A stretch of 43,772 bases of DNA from Actinomycetota bacterium (lineage in GTDB: Bacteria > Actinomycetota > Actinomycetes > Nanopelagicales > Nanopelagicaceae), in the NCBI GenBank assembly GCA_947505195.1, contig CANNIM010000002.1:1-43772 (forward strand). Direction: 5' to 3'. Shown piece after piece: positions 10,806 through 20,766 of this stretch. Position 1 is the stretch's first letter; each line of letters begins with the position of its first letter. The position numbers were made by a program, and so were the translations under genes. The notes under the pieces were generated by a model. That model made no database searches. It had not been told where the DNA came from and saw only the letters and a list, made by a program, of their open reading frames with translations.

Positions 10806-11803
10806 ATAGAAAACTTAGAGTGACAGCCTTGGCTCTAGTTGGGCTGCTTTTGATTATTGGTTTTATTCGGCTACAACCACAGAGCGATTTCCCTTCAAAT
10901 GAACCCGGCAAAGAGATTGAATTTGTTATAGCAGATGGCGAACTTGGAAGTTCAATTGCTACTAATTTGGAGAAGCGCGGCGTTATCAAGAGTGCGGCGC
11001 GCTTTGTGGAGGAATTCACTAAAGATCCAAAAGCACAAGGAATAAGCGCGGGATCGCATTCGATCCAACTCCATATCCCAGCGAAGCTTGCAATCTCGCA
11101 ACTTCTAGATCCAAAACGTTTGAATAACTTATTGTTAGTGAAGGAGGGGTCCACCTTCTCTGATGTACTAAAGCAATTGCGTGCAAATGACCACATCTCG
11201 AAGAAGGATATGAGTTACGCAACAGTTGAATCGATATTTCCTAAGGCCACAAAATCTTTAGAGGGCTCACTCTTCCCGGCACATTATTCTTTCACTCCGA
11301 ATACTTCGATGTCGGAAGCGCTAGCGACGATGGTTAAAAAGGCCAGAATTGAAACCTCCGGAATTGGCCTTGCTGCGGGCTATGACAAATACAAACCCTT
11401 CGAGGTTCTAACGATTGCATCAATGGTTCAAGTTGAAGGCGATTTAGAAGATTTTGCCAAAGTGGCAAGAGTTATCTATAACCGGCTGCAGATTGGAATG
11501 GCCTTGCAATTAAATTCAACCGTTCAATATGCTGCTAATTCGCGTGGAAAGATTCTCCTCTCAAATAAGGCGACAAAAATAGATTCGCCATACAACACTT
11601 ATAAGTACGCCGGCCTGCCCCCTACGCCAATTTCTAATCCGAGCCTTGATGCAATCGCGGCAAGCCTGAAGCCTGCAAGCGGGGATTGGTTATATTTCAT
11701 TACTGTTGCTCCTGGTGATACTCGATTCACCAAGAATTTCACAGAATTCTCAAATTGGAATACGGAGTTCAATAAGAATGTGGCGGCAGGTAAATTTAAA
11801 TGA
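10802..11803 (+). CDS. mltG: Endolytic transglycosylase MltG (YceG-like)
   Basis: N-terminal TM; LTIASMVQVEGDLEDFAKVARVIYNRLQIGMALQLNSTVQYA and YNTYKYAGLPPTPISNPSLDAI. Confidence 0.93.
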   Translation: MNRKLRVTALALVGLLLIIGFIRLQPQSDFPSNEPGKEIEFVIADGELGSSIATNLEKRGVIKSAARFVEEFTKDPKAQGISAGSHSIQLHIPAKLAISQLLDPKRLNNLLLVKEGSTFSDVLKQLRANDHISKKDMSYATVESIFPKATKSLEGSLFPAHYSFTPNTSMSEALATMVKKARIETSGIGLAAGYDKYKPFEVLTIASMVQVEGDLEDFAKVARVIYNRLQIGMALQLNSTVQYAANSRGKILLSNKATKIDSPYNTYKYAGLPPTPISNPSLDAIAASLKPASGDWLYFITVAPGDTRFTKNFTEFSNWNTEFNKNVAAGKFK

Positions 11804-12588
11804 TTAAAGCTGCGGTATTGGGATCGCCCATAACTCATTCCCTCTCGCCAAAAATCCATAAGAGAGCCTACGAAATACTTGGGATTGCTGGGGATTACAC
11901 GGCAGTTGAAGTCAATGAAGAGACATTTCCTAACTTCTATGCAGAGAGTTCGAAAGGTAATTGGACTGGCTTCTCCTTGACGATGCCACTTAAAGAGATC
12001 GCAATTAGATATTGCACAGAAGTAAGTGAGACTGCTCGTAGGATCAATTCTGCAAACACTTTGTATAGATTAGGAAATGAATGGAACGCGACATCGACCG
12101 ATTGCTTGGCGTTCGCTAATCTTCTTGAGGTTTCGACTGATTCGAAAGTCGCCATCATAGGTGGTGGGGGAACAGCTCGAGCTGCAGCAGGTGCACTAAA
12201 CACTAAGGTGGCAGAAATTGATGTGCTGCTCCGTTCACCAGATCGGCTAGTGGCAATGGCTGAATCGGCTCCTGACGTTTTATTGACTCGCCTAGAGATG
12301 TCTGCAAACTTAGATTCATATGATCTAATAATTCAAAGTACACCAGCAAATGCTTTCGATGCTCATATCCAAGACCTGAAAAGCGCGCAAGGGGTTTTGG
12401 TCGAATGTCTTTATAAGCCCTGGCCAACAGCTTTAGTTAATCGATATACCGAACTGGGAGGTCGCGTAATTAGTGGTCGTGATCTGCTAGTTGAACAGGC
12501 GCTATTCCAGATAGAGATCTTCTCCGCACAAACTTTTGACTTTGATTCAATGCGGACACAGTTGTTGGCCCATATCTCAAAGGATTAG
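11800..12588 (+). CDS. aroE: Shikimate dehydrogenase
   Basis: AAVLGSPITHSLSPKIHKRAYE, FSLTMPLKE, NSANTL, GGGGTARAA. Confidence 0.92.
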   Translation: MIKAAVLGSPITHSLSPKIHKRAYEILGIAGDYTAVEVNEETFPNFYAESSKGNWTGFSLTMPLKEIAIRYCTEVSETARRINSANTLYRLGNEWNATSTDCLAFANLLEVSTDSKVAIIGGGGTARAAAGALNTKVAEIDVLLRSPDRLVAMAESAPDVLLTRLEMSANLDSYDLIIQSTPANAFDAHIQDLKSAQGVLVECLYKPWPTALVNRYTELGGRVISGRDLLVEQALFQIEIFSAQTFDFDSMRTQLLAHISKD

Positions 12589-12627
12589 AGATATCCACAG
12601 GTGGGGAATTTGAAAGACTGTCTCCGC

Positions 12628-12633
12628 TAAATT
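12628..12633 (+). promoter_or_regulatory. Candidate -10 element (TAAATT) for leaderless A24 peptidase gene
   Basis: TAAATT-GTCAGA-ATG (start 12640). Confidence 0.45.
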
Positions 12634-12639
12634 GTCAGA

Positions 12640-13053
12640 ATGTTTGAAGTATTTGCTCAGATTGGTTACCTAACCTTTGCTCTCATAATTTCAAAGAGCG
12701 ATATCACTCGTCGAGTTATCAGCAATAGAAGCTTGCTTTTCTTCGCGATCTTCTCGGTTCTATTAAATATAAAGTTTCTTGGTTTAACTTTTTTAATTAG
12801 CGTATGCCTTGCTACGTGCCTATTAATCGCGATTCACCTAATCTTTAGCGGGCGAGTAGGTTCGGGGGATTTAAAATTGTTCTGGGTTATGACGATTTGG
12901 AGCCCGGTTTTCTTGGAATGGTTAGTGTTTTTTGCATGGTCTTGGATATTAGGGGGAATTTTTAGCATCGCTTCATCCCTTTATTTGCGAAGGCTCGGTT
13001 CCAGCATTCCATTCGCGCCATTTATTTTTCTTGGCTTTCTCGCTTCGATATAG
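12640..13053 (+). CDS. A24-family prepilin peptidase-like protein (short, no N-methylase domain)
   Basis: Multi-TM protein with GSGDLKLFW motif (A24 second Asp), upstream [12 protein letters not shown], and C-terminal [10 protein letters not shown]. Confidence 0.7.
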   Translation: MFEVFAQIGYLTFALIISKSDITRRVISNRSLLFFAIFSVLLNIKFLGLTFLISVCLATCLLIAIHLIFSGRVGSGDLKLFWVMTIWSPVFLEWLVFFAWSWILGGIFSIASSLYLRRLGSSIPFAPFIFLGFLASI

Positions 13054-13147
13054 CCCTATTTCAAGCGCGAAGTATCCAACATCTGACACAATAAGAGCCT
13101 GCAATCCGCGGTGGCGGATTATTTCAAAGAAAATTAGGGGAGTTGCC

Positions 13148-14332
13148 GTGATTCGTTGGTTAACCGCTGGTGAATCTCATGGACCTGCACTTAGTGCAAT
13201 CCTCGAAGGAATGCCCGCACATATTGAAATTACCAAAGAGATGATCGATGCAGATTTGCAACGTAGACGATTAGGTTTTGGTCGTGGGGCTAGACAGACT
13301 TTTGAAGCTGATGTGGTTTCGATTCTTGGTGGAGTTCGACATGGAAAATCACAAGGCGGTCCGATATCGCTTCAGATTGGTAATTCAGAATGGCCCAAAT
13401 GGTCGAAGGTAATGGCACCAGAAATAGTGGATCAAAAAGAGTTAAGCGAATTAGCCAGAAATGCACCACTAACTCGACCTAGGCCCGGACATGCAGATTT
13501 AGTCGGAATGCAGAAGTATAACTTCGATGATGCACGGCCAATCTTAGAGAGAGCTAGTGCACGTGAAACTGCTGCTCGTGTTGCACTCGGCGCAGTAGCG
13601 CGGGCTTTTCTCGATCAAGCTATTGGAATAAAGATTATGAGCCACGTTATTTCTATAGGTAGCGCTGTGGCGAAAGCGGATTACAAGTTACCAACCTATG
13701 CAGACCGCACAGTAGTTGATGAAGATCCAGTGAGAGCTGCTGATAAATCTCTTAGCGCAGAGATGGTTAAAGAGATTGAAAGCGCACATAAAGATGGCGA
13801 CACCTTAGGCGGAGTTGTAGAGGTTCTGGCTTTTAACGTTCCGGTTGGACTTGGTGCCCACACTCATTGGGACCGCCGATTGGATTCCAAACTTGCAGCT
13901 GCGCTAATGGGAATTCAGGCGATTAAGGGTGTAGAACTCGGTGATGGATTTGAATCTGCAAGGCGACGTGGATCATCTGCACATGATGAAATTGAGAAGA
14001 ACGCTGCTGGAAAAATTGTTAGACGAACAGATCGTGCTGGTGGAACAGAAGGCGGAATCACTAACGGAGAAATTTTGCGGGTTCGCGCAGCAATGAAACC
14101 TATTTCAACGGTCCCTAAAGCCCTAGACACAATCGATACTGCCACTGGTGAAGCAGCAAAGGCTATTAATCAACGTTCTGATGTTTGTGCAGTTCCCGCC
14201 GCAGGGATTGTCGCCGAGGCAATGGTCGCACTTGTTTTGGCCGATGCAGTTCTTGAAAAATTTGGTGGCGATAGCGTTGGCGAAGTTGCACGCAACTTTA
14301 AGAATTACATCGAGAATCTCGGAATCGCATAA
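13148..14332 (+). CDS. aroC: Chorismate synthase (GTG start)
   Basis: [77 protein letters not shown]. Start taken at GTG 13148 after GGGGAG; the ORF opens earlier at 13031. Confidence 0.96.
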   Translation: MIRWLTAGESHGPALSAILEGMPAHIEITKEMIDADLQRRRLGFGRGARQTFEADVVSILGGVRHGKSQGGPISLQIGNSEWPKWSKVMAPEIVDQKELSELARNAPLTRPRPGHADLVGMQKYNFDDARPILERASARETAARVALGAVARAFLDQAIGIKIMSHVISIGSAVAKADYKLPTYADRTVVDEDPVRAADKSLSAEMVKEIESAHKDGDTLGGVVEVLAFNVPVGLGAHTHWDRRLDSKLAAALMGIQAIKGVELGDGFESARRRGSSAHDEIEKNAAGKIVRRTDRAGGTEGGITNGEILRVRAAMKPISTVPKALDTIDTATGEAAKAINQRSDVCAVPAAGIVAEAMVALVLADAVLEKFGGDSVGEVARNFKNYIENLGIA

Positions 14333-14844
14333 TGCCAAAGGCGGTTCTCATTGGCCCGCCAGGAGCGGGTAAATCTTCAGTTGGAAGGCAACTCGCAAAG
14401 CTATTGCAATGTGAAATTTTGGATACCGATGTAGAGGTCGAAAAACGAAGTGGCAAGAAGATTTCAGATATTTTTACCGAAGATGGCGAGCCGGCATTCC
14501 GTGCGATCGAAAAAGAAGTCGTCATCGAAGCGCTAACAGAGGCGAATGGTGTGGTCGCATTGGGTGGCGGATCAGTTTTGGATCCCGAGGTTTCCGAGTT
14601 ACTAAAAAAGAGTGGCCTACCTGTTGCCTATTTAGAAGTTTCAATCTCACAAGCTGCGCCTAGAGTCGGGTTCAATAAGGAACGTCCTCTCTTAACAATT
14701 AATCCGCGCCAGCAGTGGCTCGCTCTGATGGAAGTTCGTAGACCGATCTATGAATCTTTATCAACACTTCAGATAAAAACAGATAATCGTAAACCGATCG
14801 AAGTTGCTCAAGAAATTATTTCGGCGCTGGGAATTAAGATATGA
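14332..14844 (+). CDS. aroK: Shikimate kinase
   Basis: P-loop IGPPGAGKSSVGRQLA, DTDVEVEKRSGKKISDIF, ALGGGSVL. Confidence 0.94.
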   Translation: MPKAVLIGPPGAGKSSVGRQLAKLLQCEILDTDVEVEKRSGKKISDIFTEDGEPAFRAIEKEVVIEALTEANGVVALGGGSVLDPEVSELLKKSGLPVAYLEVSISQAAPRVGFNKERPLLTINPRQQWLALMEVRRPIYESLSTLQIKTDNRKPIEVAQEIISALGIKI

Positions 14845-15881
14845 AATCTATTTCGATTAAAGCAGAGCGCGAATATTCAGTAAATTTCGATCGTAAATGG
14901 CGTGATGCGATTGTTGAGATTGCAAAAGCCCACGAAAAAACGTTAATAGTTGCGCCAGTCGAACTGGTTGCACTTTTAAAAATTGATGCGAATTTTCAAG
15001 AGCTAAAGTCGAAAATTGAAATAGTTAGCACCCCCAATGGCGAGGCTGCAAAGTCTCCTGAATTCCTCCTGAAGATGTGGAAGATTTGCGGTGATTTCGG
15101 ATTAACTCGAAGTGATTCCATAGTAGGTATTGGTGGGGGAGCAACAACTGATTTGGCTGGTTTTGTTGCGGCCACTTGGCTTCGTGGAATCACTTGGCAT
15201 GCAATCCCAACTTCACTTGCCGGGATGGTTGATGCGGCGATTGGTGGCAAAACTGGAATTAATAGTGAGCACGGAAAGAATTTAATCGGATCATTTTATT
15301 CACCAGGATCCGTAACGATCGATGAGAGTTTGTTGCAATCGCTTCCTGCCAGAGATTTCAATGCGGGAATGGCAGAAGTCATAAAGGCTGGTTTCATAGC
15401 GGACCCAATTATTTTGGATTTAGCAGACGATGCTAAGAAGAATATCTCGGAATTAATCTGGCGCAGCATTGATGTGAAGGCAAGGGTTGTTAGCGCCGAT
15501 TTCAAGGAGAGTCGACTGCGTGAAATTCTTAATTACGGTCACACTCTTGGTCATGCGGTTGAAAAATTGGAGAGCTACAAGCTTCGACATGGTGAAGCGG
15601 TTTCGATTGGGTTAGTTTTTGCCGCGGAACTTAGCAATCTGGTCGGGAAACTTGGAAATGAAGTTGTGTTGAGGCATCGCGAACTGCTTTTAAAATATGA
15701 ACTACCGATCGCATACAAGAGCGGAGAATTTCCGAAACTCTTGGATTTAATGTCGAGTGATAAGAAGGCACGTGGGGCTAACTTGAGGTTTATTGGTTTA
15801 GAAGGCGTTGCTAAACCCATCTGGCTAGAGAATATAACTAGCGACGAATTAGCAGGCGCCTATGAGAGAATTTCCCTATGA
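14841..15881 (+). CDS. aroB: 3-dehydroquinate synthase
   Basis: SIVGIGGGATTDLAGFVAATWLRGI, PTSLAGMVDAAIGGKTGIN, LNYGHTLGHAVE. Confidence 0.96.
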   Translation: MKSISIKAEREYSVNFDRKWRDAIVEIAKAHEKTLIVAPVELVALLKIDANFQELKSKIEIVSTPNGEAAKSPEFLLKMWKICGDFGLTRSDSIVGIGGGATTDLAGFVAATWLRGITWHAIPTSLAGMVDAAIGGKTGINSEHGKNLIGSFYSPGSVTIDESLLQSLPARDFNAGMAEVIKAGFIADPIILDLADDAKKNISELIWRSIDVKARVVSADFKESRLREILNYGHTLGHAVEKLESYKLRHGEAVSIGLVFAAELSNLVGKLGNEVVLRHRELLLKYELPIAYKSGEFPKLLDLMSSDKKARGANLRFIGLEGVAKPIWLENITSDELAGAYERISL

Positions 15882-16309
15882 AAATTCTAGTTTTGAATGG
15901 GCCAAATCTCGGTCGCTTAGATCTGCGCGATTCAAAGGTATATGGCGATATTGATTTTCCTGCGCTAACTGAACTTATTGTTTCGGCGGGCAAGGAATTC
16001 AATATCGAATGCGATGTGAGACAGAGTGATAGCGAAGTTGAAATAATCTCCTGGTTGCATGAAGCGGCTGATAAGAACACGCCGGTGATAATCAACCCAG
16101 CTGCATTTACACATTATTCATATGCAATTCGTGATGCCGCCGATATGGTTAAGGCACCGCTGATCGAAGTTCATCTCTCTAATCCGATGTCTCGCGAGGA
16201 GTTCCGCCATACCTCGGTAATCTCTGGAGTGGCCAATGGAACGATTGCTGGCTTTGGTCCAGATTCGTATCGCCTTGCGCTGATAGCAATTTCGCGCATG
16301 GTTAAATAG
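15878..16309 (+). CDS. aroQ: Type II 3-dehydroquinate dehydratase
   Basis: ILVLNGPNLGRLDLRDSKVYG, IINPAAFTHYSYAIRDA, EVHLSNPMSREEFRHTSVIS, GFGPDSYRLAL. Confidence 0.96.
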   Translation: MKILVLNGPNLGRLDLRDSKVYGDIDFPALTELIVSAGKEFNIECDVRQSDSEVEIISWLHEAADKNTPVIINPAAFTHYSYAIRDAADMVKAPLIEVHLSNPMSREEFRHTSVISGVANGTIAGFGPDSYRLALIAISRMVK

Positions 16310-16408
16310 CTGGGATAAGTAAAACTGCCCAAACTCTTCAGGTATTCTTAAGGCATTGCATCGGGCGCAAATCGCAGCCAAAGCTTTCTTGGAAATGGAA
16401 TTTTGATA

Positions 16409-16969
16409 ATGGCAACAACAAATGATTTGAAGAACGGCATGTGTTTAGATATTGACGGTCAGCTCTGGAACGTAGTTGAATTCCAGCACGTTAAACCCGG
16501 GAAAGGACCAGCGTTCGTTCGAACCAAATTAAAATCTGTGACTACCGGGAAAGTTATCGATCGCACCCTTAACGCTGGTGTCAAAGTAGATGTTGCGATT
16601 CTCGAGAAGCGTGACATGACCTTCTTATACCGAGATGGCGATGATTTCGTTTTCATGGATCAGAAAACTTTTGATCAGATGAATATCTCAGCAACAGTTG
16701 TCGGTGATTCTGCAGATTACATGCTTGAAAATTGTGAAGCGAATGTTGCTATCCACGAAGGTAATCCGCTTTATATCGATCTACCAGCATCCGTTGAACT
16801 GACTATTACTTATACTGAACCTGGCCTCCAGGGAGATCGTTCTTCAGGTGGAACTAAGCCAGCCACACTAGAGACGGGAATAACTGTTCAAGTTCCGTTA
16901 TTTATAAAGCAAGATGAGAAAGTCCTAGTCGATACCCGTACAGGTGCATACCTAGGTCGAGCAAACTAG
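16409..16969 (+). CDS. efp: Elongation factor P
   Basis: [41 protein letters not shown]; start at ATG 16409 (ORF track opens at a TTG at 16403). Confidence 0.97.
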   Translation: MATTNDLKNGMCLDIDGQLWNVVEFQHVKPGKGPAFVRTKLKSVTTGKVIDRTLNAGVKVDVAILEKRDMTFLYRDGDDFVFMDQKTFDQMNISATVVGDSADYMLENCEANVAIHEGNPLYIDLPASVELTITYTEPGLQGDRSSGGTKPATLETGITVQVPLFIKQDEKVLVDTRTGAYLGRAN

Positions 16970-17376
16970 TGAGTGCCCGCCGAAAGGCGCGCAAGCGTGC
17001 TTTAGATTTTCTCTACGAAGCAGATATCCGTGGTGCGAGCGCTTTAGATCTTCTCGCGGTGCGGCCAGCGGAAGAACTTTCACAGGGTGAATATGTAATG
17101 GAGTTACTTGTCGGCGTAGCGGAACATCACAGCAAGATTGATGAACTTATTACCACATATGCCCAAGGTTGGGACATGGACCGGATGCCTGTAATTGATC
17201 GCAATATTCTGCGGATTGCACTCTTTGAACTGCTCTGGGTAGATGGATTAGACGATCAAATCGCCGTCTCTGAAGCGGTGGAAATTGCCACCGAACTCTC
17301 AACTGATGATTCTGCAAAATATATCAATGGAGTTTTGGGTCGAATCGTTATCTTAAAACCATCCTTTGCACTTTAA
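16969..17376 (+). CDS. nusB: Transcription antitermination factor NusB (GTG start)
   Basis: ARRKARKRALDFLYEADIRG, DRMPVIDRNILRIALFELLW, VSEAVEIATELSTDDSAKYINGVLGRI. Confidence 0.95.
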   Translation: MSARRKARKRALDFLYEADIRGASALDLLAVRPAEELSQGEYVMELLVGVAEHHSKIDELITTYAQGWDMDRMPVIDRNILRIALFELLWVDGLDDQIAVSEAVEIATELSTDDSAKYINGVLGRIVILKPSFAL

Positions 17377-17381
17377 TTAGT

Positions 17382-17867
17382 TTAGGGTTTTGCTAAGAGT
17401 AACCCGCGATTTAAGAGCCAATCGTACGACGTTGCCTCATCCTTGTTCAACAGAAGAGCAATGGTGGTTAAATCGGAGTTACGTATTGAAAGTACCTCGC
17501 CGTTCCAATCTCTACGTTTTGCACAGATCAAAGTAGCAAAATTCCTAATATTTGTGCTCTCGCTATCACTTGGAGCTAGATTGGTAGTTGCACGTATGTC
17601 CAATGTAATTTTCTCTCTGGGAGTAGCCTTTACATCTTTCCGAAGCCCTAGTAGTTCATCCAAGGGGACTTGATAAAAATTTGCGAGAGTTATTGCTTTT
17701 TTCACAGATAGGGCGCGGTCACACCTCTCATATGAACCGATGACTACGGCCTTCCAAACACCGCCAGATTTCTCCTCTACCTCGCGGAGCGTCAGACTTT
17801 TGGCCTTACGTACTGCTTTTATTGATGCGGCAATCTCTTCTATTGAAAGTTCGGGAATTATTATCAT
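17382..17867 (-). CDS. bldD: BldD-like transcriptional regulator (XRE-type HTH plus BldD C-terminal domain)
   Basis: VEEKSGGVWKAVVIGSYERCDRALSV closely resembles the BldD HTH; C-terminal RRDWNGEVLSIRNSDLTTIALL resembles RGDYNGKVLSIRQDDLRTLAVI. Located between nusB and pyrR as in Streptomyces. Start taken at ATG 17867 rather than 17945. Confidence 0.88.
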   Translation of the reverse strand: MIIIPELSIEEIAASIKAVRKAKSLTLREVEEKSGGVWKAVVIGSYERCDRALSVKKAITLANFYQVPLDELLGLRKDVKATPREKITLDIRATTNLAPSDSESTNIRNFATLICAKRRDWNGEVLSIRNSDLTTIALLLNKDEATSYDWLLNRGLLLAKP

Positions 17868-17873
17868 TGGGCG

Positions 17874-17879
17874 AGAATA
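17874..17879 (-). promoter_or_regulatory. Candidate -10 element (TATTCT) for leaderless bldD
   Basis: Reverse strand TATTCT-CGCCCA-ATG; TANNNT exactly 6 nt before the start codon. Confidence 0.5.
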
Positions 17880-17950
17880 GGCACGGGGAGCCGCAGATGG
17901 ATTTGTCTGTCCACAGGTGGTATCTTTTGCGAGCCCGAGAGGCAAGAAAG

Positions 17951-17986
17951 TCCTTTAACGATCCGTCCAGAGAGGCGGCGAAGGAG
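17951..17986 (+). promoter_or_regulatory. PyrR-binding hairpin overlapping the pyrR Shine-Dalgarno
   Basis: TCCTT-TAA-CG-AT-CCGTC-(CAGAGA)-GGCGG-CG-AAGGA: 5-bp upper stem, CNGNGA hexaloop, 5' bulges, and basal stem TCCTT/AAGGA containing the pyrR SD (AAGGAG, 17981-17986). Confidence 0.82.
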
Positions 17987-17991
17987 AAAAA

Positions 17992-18519
17992 ATGGCTACA
18001 GTCCTGGATGCCGGCGAAATTAGCCGAGCACTAAAGCGCATTGCACATGAAATCATTGAACACAATCGCGGCTTAGAGAGCGTTGTTTTACTTGGAATCC
18101 CGACTAGAGGCGCATTTCTTGGCGAGAGAATCGCACAATTCCTTGGAGAAATTCAAACACCAGTTCCGGTAGGAACTTTGGATATAACGCTCCACAGAGA
18201 TGATCTTAGGTTGCGCCCACCACGGCCATTGCTGCCGACTCTAATTCCTAGCGGTGGCATAGAAGGTAAAGACGTTGTGCTGGTAGACGATGTTCTATTT
18301 TCGGGACGCACTATTCGCGCAGCCTTGGATGCACTTGGTGAAATTGGAAGACCCAGAACGGTGCAGTTAGCTGTGTTGGTAGATCGCGGACATCGCGAGC
18401 TTCCGATTCGAGCGGACTACGTAGGTAAGAATATTCCGACGGCCGCTACAGAATCCGTGAAGGTCCGTCTTAGCGAGATCGATGGCGAAGATAGCGTTGC
18501 GATTGTGGCGGGTGTCTAA
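17992..18519 (+). CDS. pyrR: PyrR: pyr operon regulator / uracil phosphoribosyltransferase
   Basis: [48 protein letters not shown] (PRPP motif). Confidence 0.96.
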   Translation: MATVLDAGEISRALKRIAHEIIEHNRGLESVVLLGIPTRGAFLGERIAQFLGEIQTPVPVGTLDITLHRDDLRLRPPRPLLPTLIPSGGIEGKDVVLVDDVLFSGRTIRAALDALGEIGRPRTVQLAVLVDRGHRELPIRADYVGKNIPTAATESVKVRLSEIDGEDSVAIVAGV

Positions 18520-19473
18520 GTGAAGAAACATCTGCTTTCGATAAACGATTTAACTGCAGTAGATGCCCTGGAGATATTGAATACCGCTCGCGAACTAGCG
18601 AAGATATCAGATGGACCAGTGAAAAAACTTCCTACGTTGCGCGGGCGAACAGTTGTAAATCTCTTCTTCGAGGATTCGACAAGGACCAGAATTTCCTTTG
18701 AATCCGCGGCAAAACGCTTATCTGCTGATGTTATAAATTTTTCAGCGAAAGGTTCAAGTGTCAGTAAAGGTGAATCTTTAAAGGACACCGCTCAAACTCT
18801 GCAGGCAATGGGCGCGGATGCAGTGGTAATTCGACATGGCGCTTCGGGTGCGGCTCAACGCCTCGCAGATTCCGGTTGGATAAGCGCTTCCGTAATCAAT
18901 GCCGGAGATGGAACACATGAACATCCAACTCAAGCACTTCTAGATGCCTACACAATTCGCAGCAGGTTTCCAGAGTTTCGGGAGAGTTTTGATGGTCTAA
19001 AGGTTGGAATCGTTGGCGATATTCTGCACTCGCGGGTGGCACGGAGCAACGTGTTGTTATTAACAAAACTTGGAGCGCATGTAACACTGATTGCGCCACC
19101 AACGCTGATACCAGTTGGTGTTACCGATTGGAAAGTAGATGTTAGTTATAACCTTGATTCCATCATCAATAGCGTTGATGTACTAATGGTTCTTCGAGTG
19201 CAATCAGAACGGATGGCCGATTCATTCTTCCCATCGGAGCGCGAATATTCGCGGGGATATGGCTTAGATTTAGCAAGGTTAAATTCTTTGAAGGAGAACG
19301 CGATAGTTATGCACCCTGGTCCGATGAATCGCGGATTGGAAATCTCTGCCGAAAGTGCAGATTCTCATAAATCAGTTGTGCTCGCACAAGTTTCAAATGG
19401 CGTACTCGTACGGATGGCAGTTCTTTATCAACTACTTGGTGGCGCAGCGCTTGCCGGAGAGGTGAGTGTGTAA
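18520..19473 (+). CDS. pyrB: Aspartate carbamoyltransferase catalytic subunit (GTG start)
   Basis: [59 protein letters not shown]. Confidence 0.97.
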   Translation: MKKHLLSINDLTAVDALEILNTARELAKISDGPVKKLPTLRGRTVVNLFFEDSTRTRISFESAAKRLSADVINFSAKGSSVSKGESLKDTAQTLQAMGADAVVIRHGASGAAQRLADSGWISASVINAGDGTHEHPTQALLDAYTIRSRFPEFRESFDGLKVGIVGDILHSRVARSNVLLLTKLGAHVTLIAPPTLIPVGVTDWKVDVSYNLDSIINSVDVLMVLRVQSERMADSFFPSEREYSRGYGLDLARLNSLKENAIVMHPGPMNRGLEISAESADSHKSVVLAQVSNGVLVRMAVLYQLLGGAALAGEVSV

Positions 19474-20766
19474 ATGCAATTCACAATTGGAAATGCCCGG
19501 ATGCTTGATGGGCAAATCGTTGATGTTGTTATAAATGACGAGGTTATCTCCGAGATTGGGAACGGTTTAAAGGTTGGTGAATTTATCGATGCCAAAAAGA
19601 ATTTATTGATTCCTGGGTTGGTTGATTTGCACACACATTTGCGCGAGCCTGGTCGAGAAGATTCCGAGACTGTAGCCACTGGAAGTGCCGCGGCGGTAAA
19701 GGGTGGTTACACCGCAATCTCAGCGATGGCAAATACTTTCCCGGTTGCAGACACAGCAGGTGTAGTTGAACAGGTTTACAGATTGGGTCAAGAAGCTGGC
19801 CTATGTGATGTCTTCCCAATTGGCGCTGTCACACAGGGGCTTAAGGGTGAAGCGCTGGCAGAACTTGGAGCAATGGCAAATTCTAAAGCTAAGGTCAGAA
19901 TATTTAGTGATGATGGAAAATGTGTTTCAGATCCACTGTTGATGCGCCGGGCCCTTGAATATGTAAAAATTTTCAATGGAATCATTGCGCAACATGCCCA
20001 AGATCCAGCACTGACTGTTGGCTCGCAGATGAATGAAGGAATTGTTTCTGCGCGCCTCGGTTTAACAGGTTGGCCAGCAGTAGCGGAAGAAGCGATAATT
20101 GCGCGAGATATTCTTTTAGCAGAGCATGTAGGAAGTCGGCTCCATATCTGTCATTTAACGACGGCGGGCGGAGTTGATTTAGTTCGCTTCGCAAAATCGC
20201 GTGGAATTAACGTCACCGCAGAAGTGACACCACACCACTTACTTCTTACCGATGAATTGGTGCAAAATTATGATCCTATTTTCAAAGTTAATCCACCGCT
20301 CCGTACCGAAAAAGATGTACTTGCGCTACGCAAAGGTTTAGCGGATGGAACAATAGATATCGTTGGCACCGATCATGCACCTCATCCAACTGAAGATAAA
20401 GATTGTGAATGGCAGAGCGCCGCATTTGGAATGGTTGGGCTTGAAACTGCACTTTCGGTTGTAGTTAAAGCGATGATTGAGAGTAAGTTGATGAGCTGGT
20501 CAGATCTGGTAGATCGGATGTCTATCACCCCAGCTAAAATCGCAGGTTATTCCAAGCACGGCAATCAAATCGTTAAAGGATCTCAAGCAAATCTAACAAT
20601 TATCGACACAGATAAGACATGGATTGTTGACCGTAATAGACTCAGCTCTAAGAGTAAAAACACACCGTTCGATGGCATGAAATTACCTAGTCAAGTTATT
20701 CATACTTTTTTGCACGGGAAGCAAGTACTGAACGATGGCCTAGTTGTGAATGGGGGAAGCAATTGA
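19474..20766 (+). CDS. pyrC: Dihydroorotase
   Basis: [55 protein letters not shown]. Confidence 0.96.
   Translation: MQFTIGNARMLDGQIVDVVINDEVISEIGNGLKVGEFIDAKKNLLIPGLVDLHTHLREPGREDSETVATGSAAAVKGGYTAISAMANTFPVADTAGVVEQVYRLGQEAGLCDVFPIGAVTQGLKGEALAELGAMANSKAKVRIFSDDGKCVSDPLLMRRALEYVKIFNGIIAQHAQDPALTVGSQMNEGIVSARLGLTGWPAVAEEAIIARDILLAEHVGSRLHICHLTTAGGVDLVRFAKSRGINVTAEVTPHHLLLTDELVQNYDPIFKVNPPLRTEKDVLALRKGLADGTIDIVGTDHAPHPTEDKDCEWQSAAFGMVGLETALSVVVKAMIESKLMSWSDLVDRMSITPAKIAGYSKHGNQIVKGSQANLTIIDTDKTWIVDRNRLSSKSKNTPFDGMKLPSQVIHTFLHGKQVLNDGLVVNGGSN

Noticed and set aside
12592-12604. ATATCCACA (12592) and CTGTCCACA (17908) as DnaA boxes
   Set aside because: Imperfect single sites, not clustered and not next to dnaA/dnaN or AT-rich unwinding DNA.
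17385-17405. GGGTT...AACCC inverted repeat at the nusB/bldD junction as a bidirectional terminator
   Set aside because: Only a 5-bp stem with an 11-nt loop and no good U-tract on either strand.
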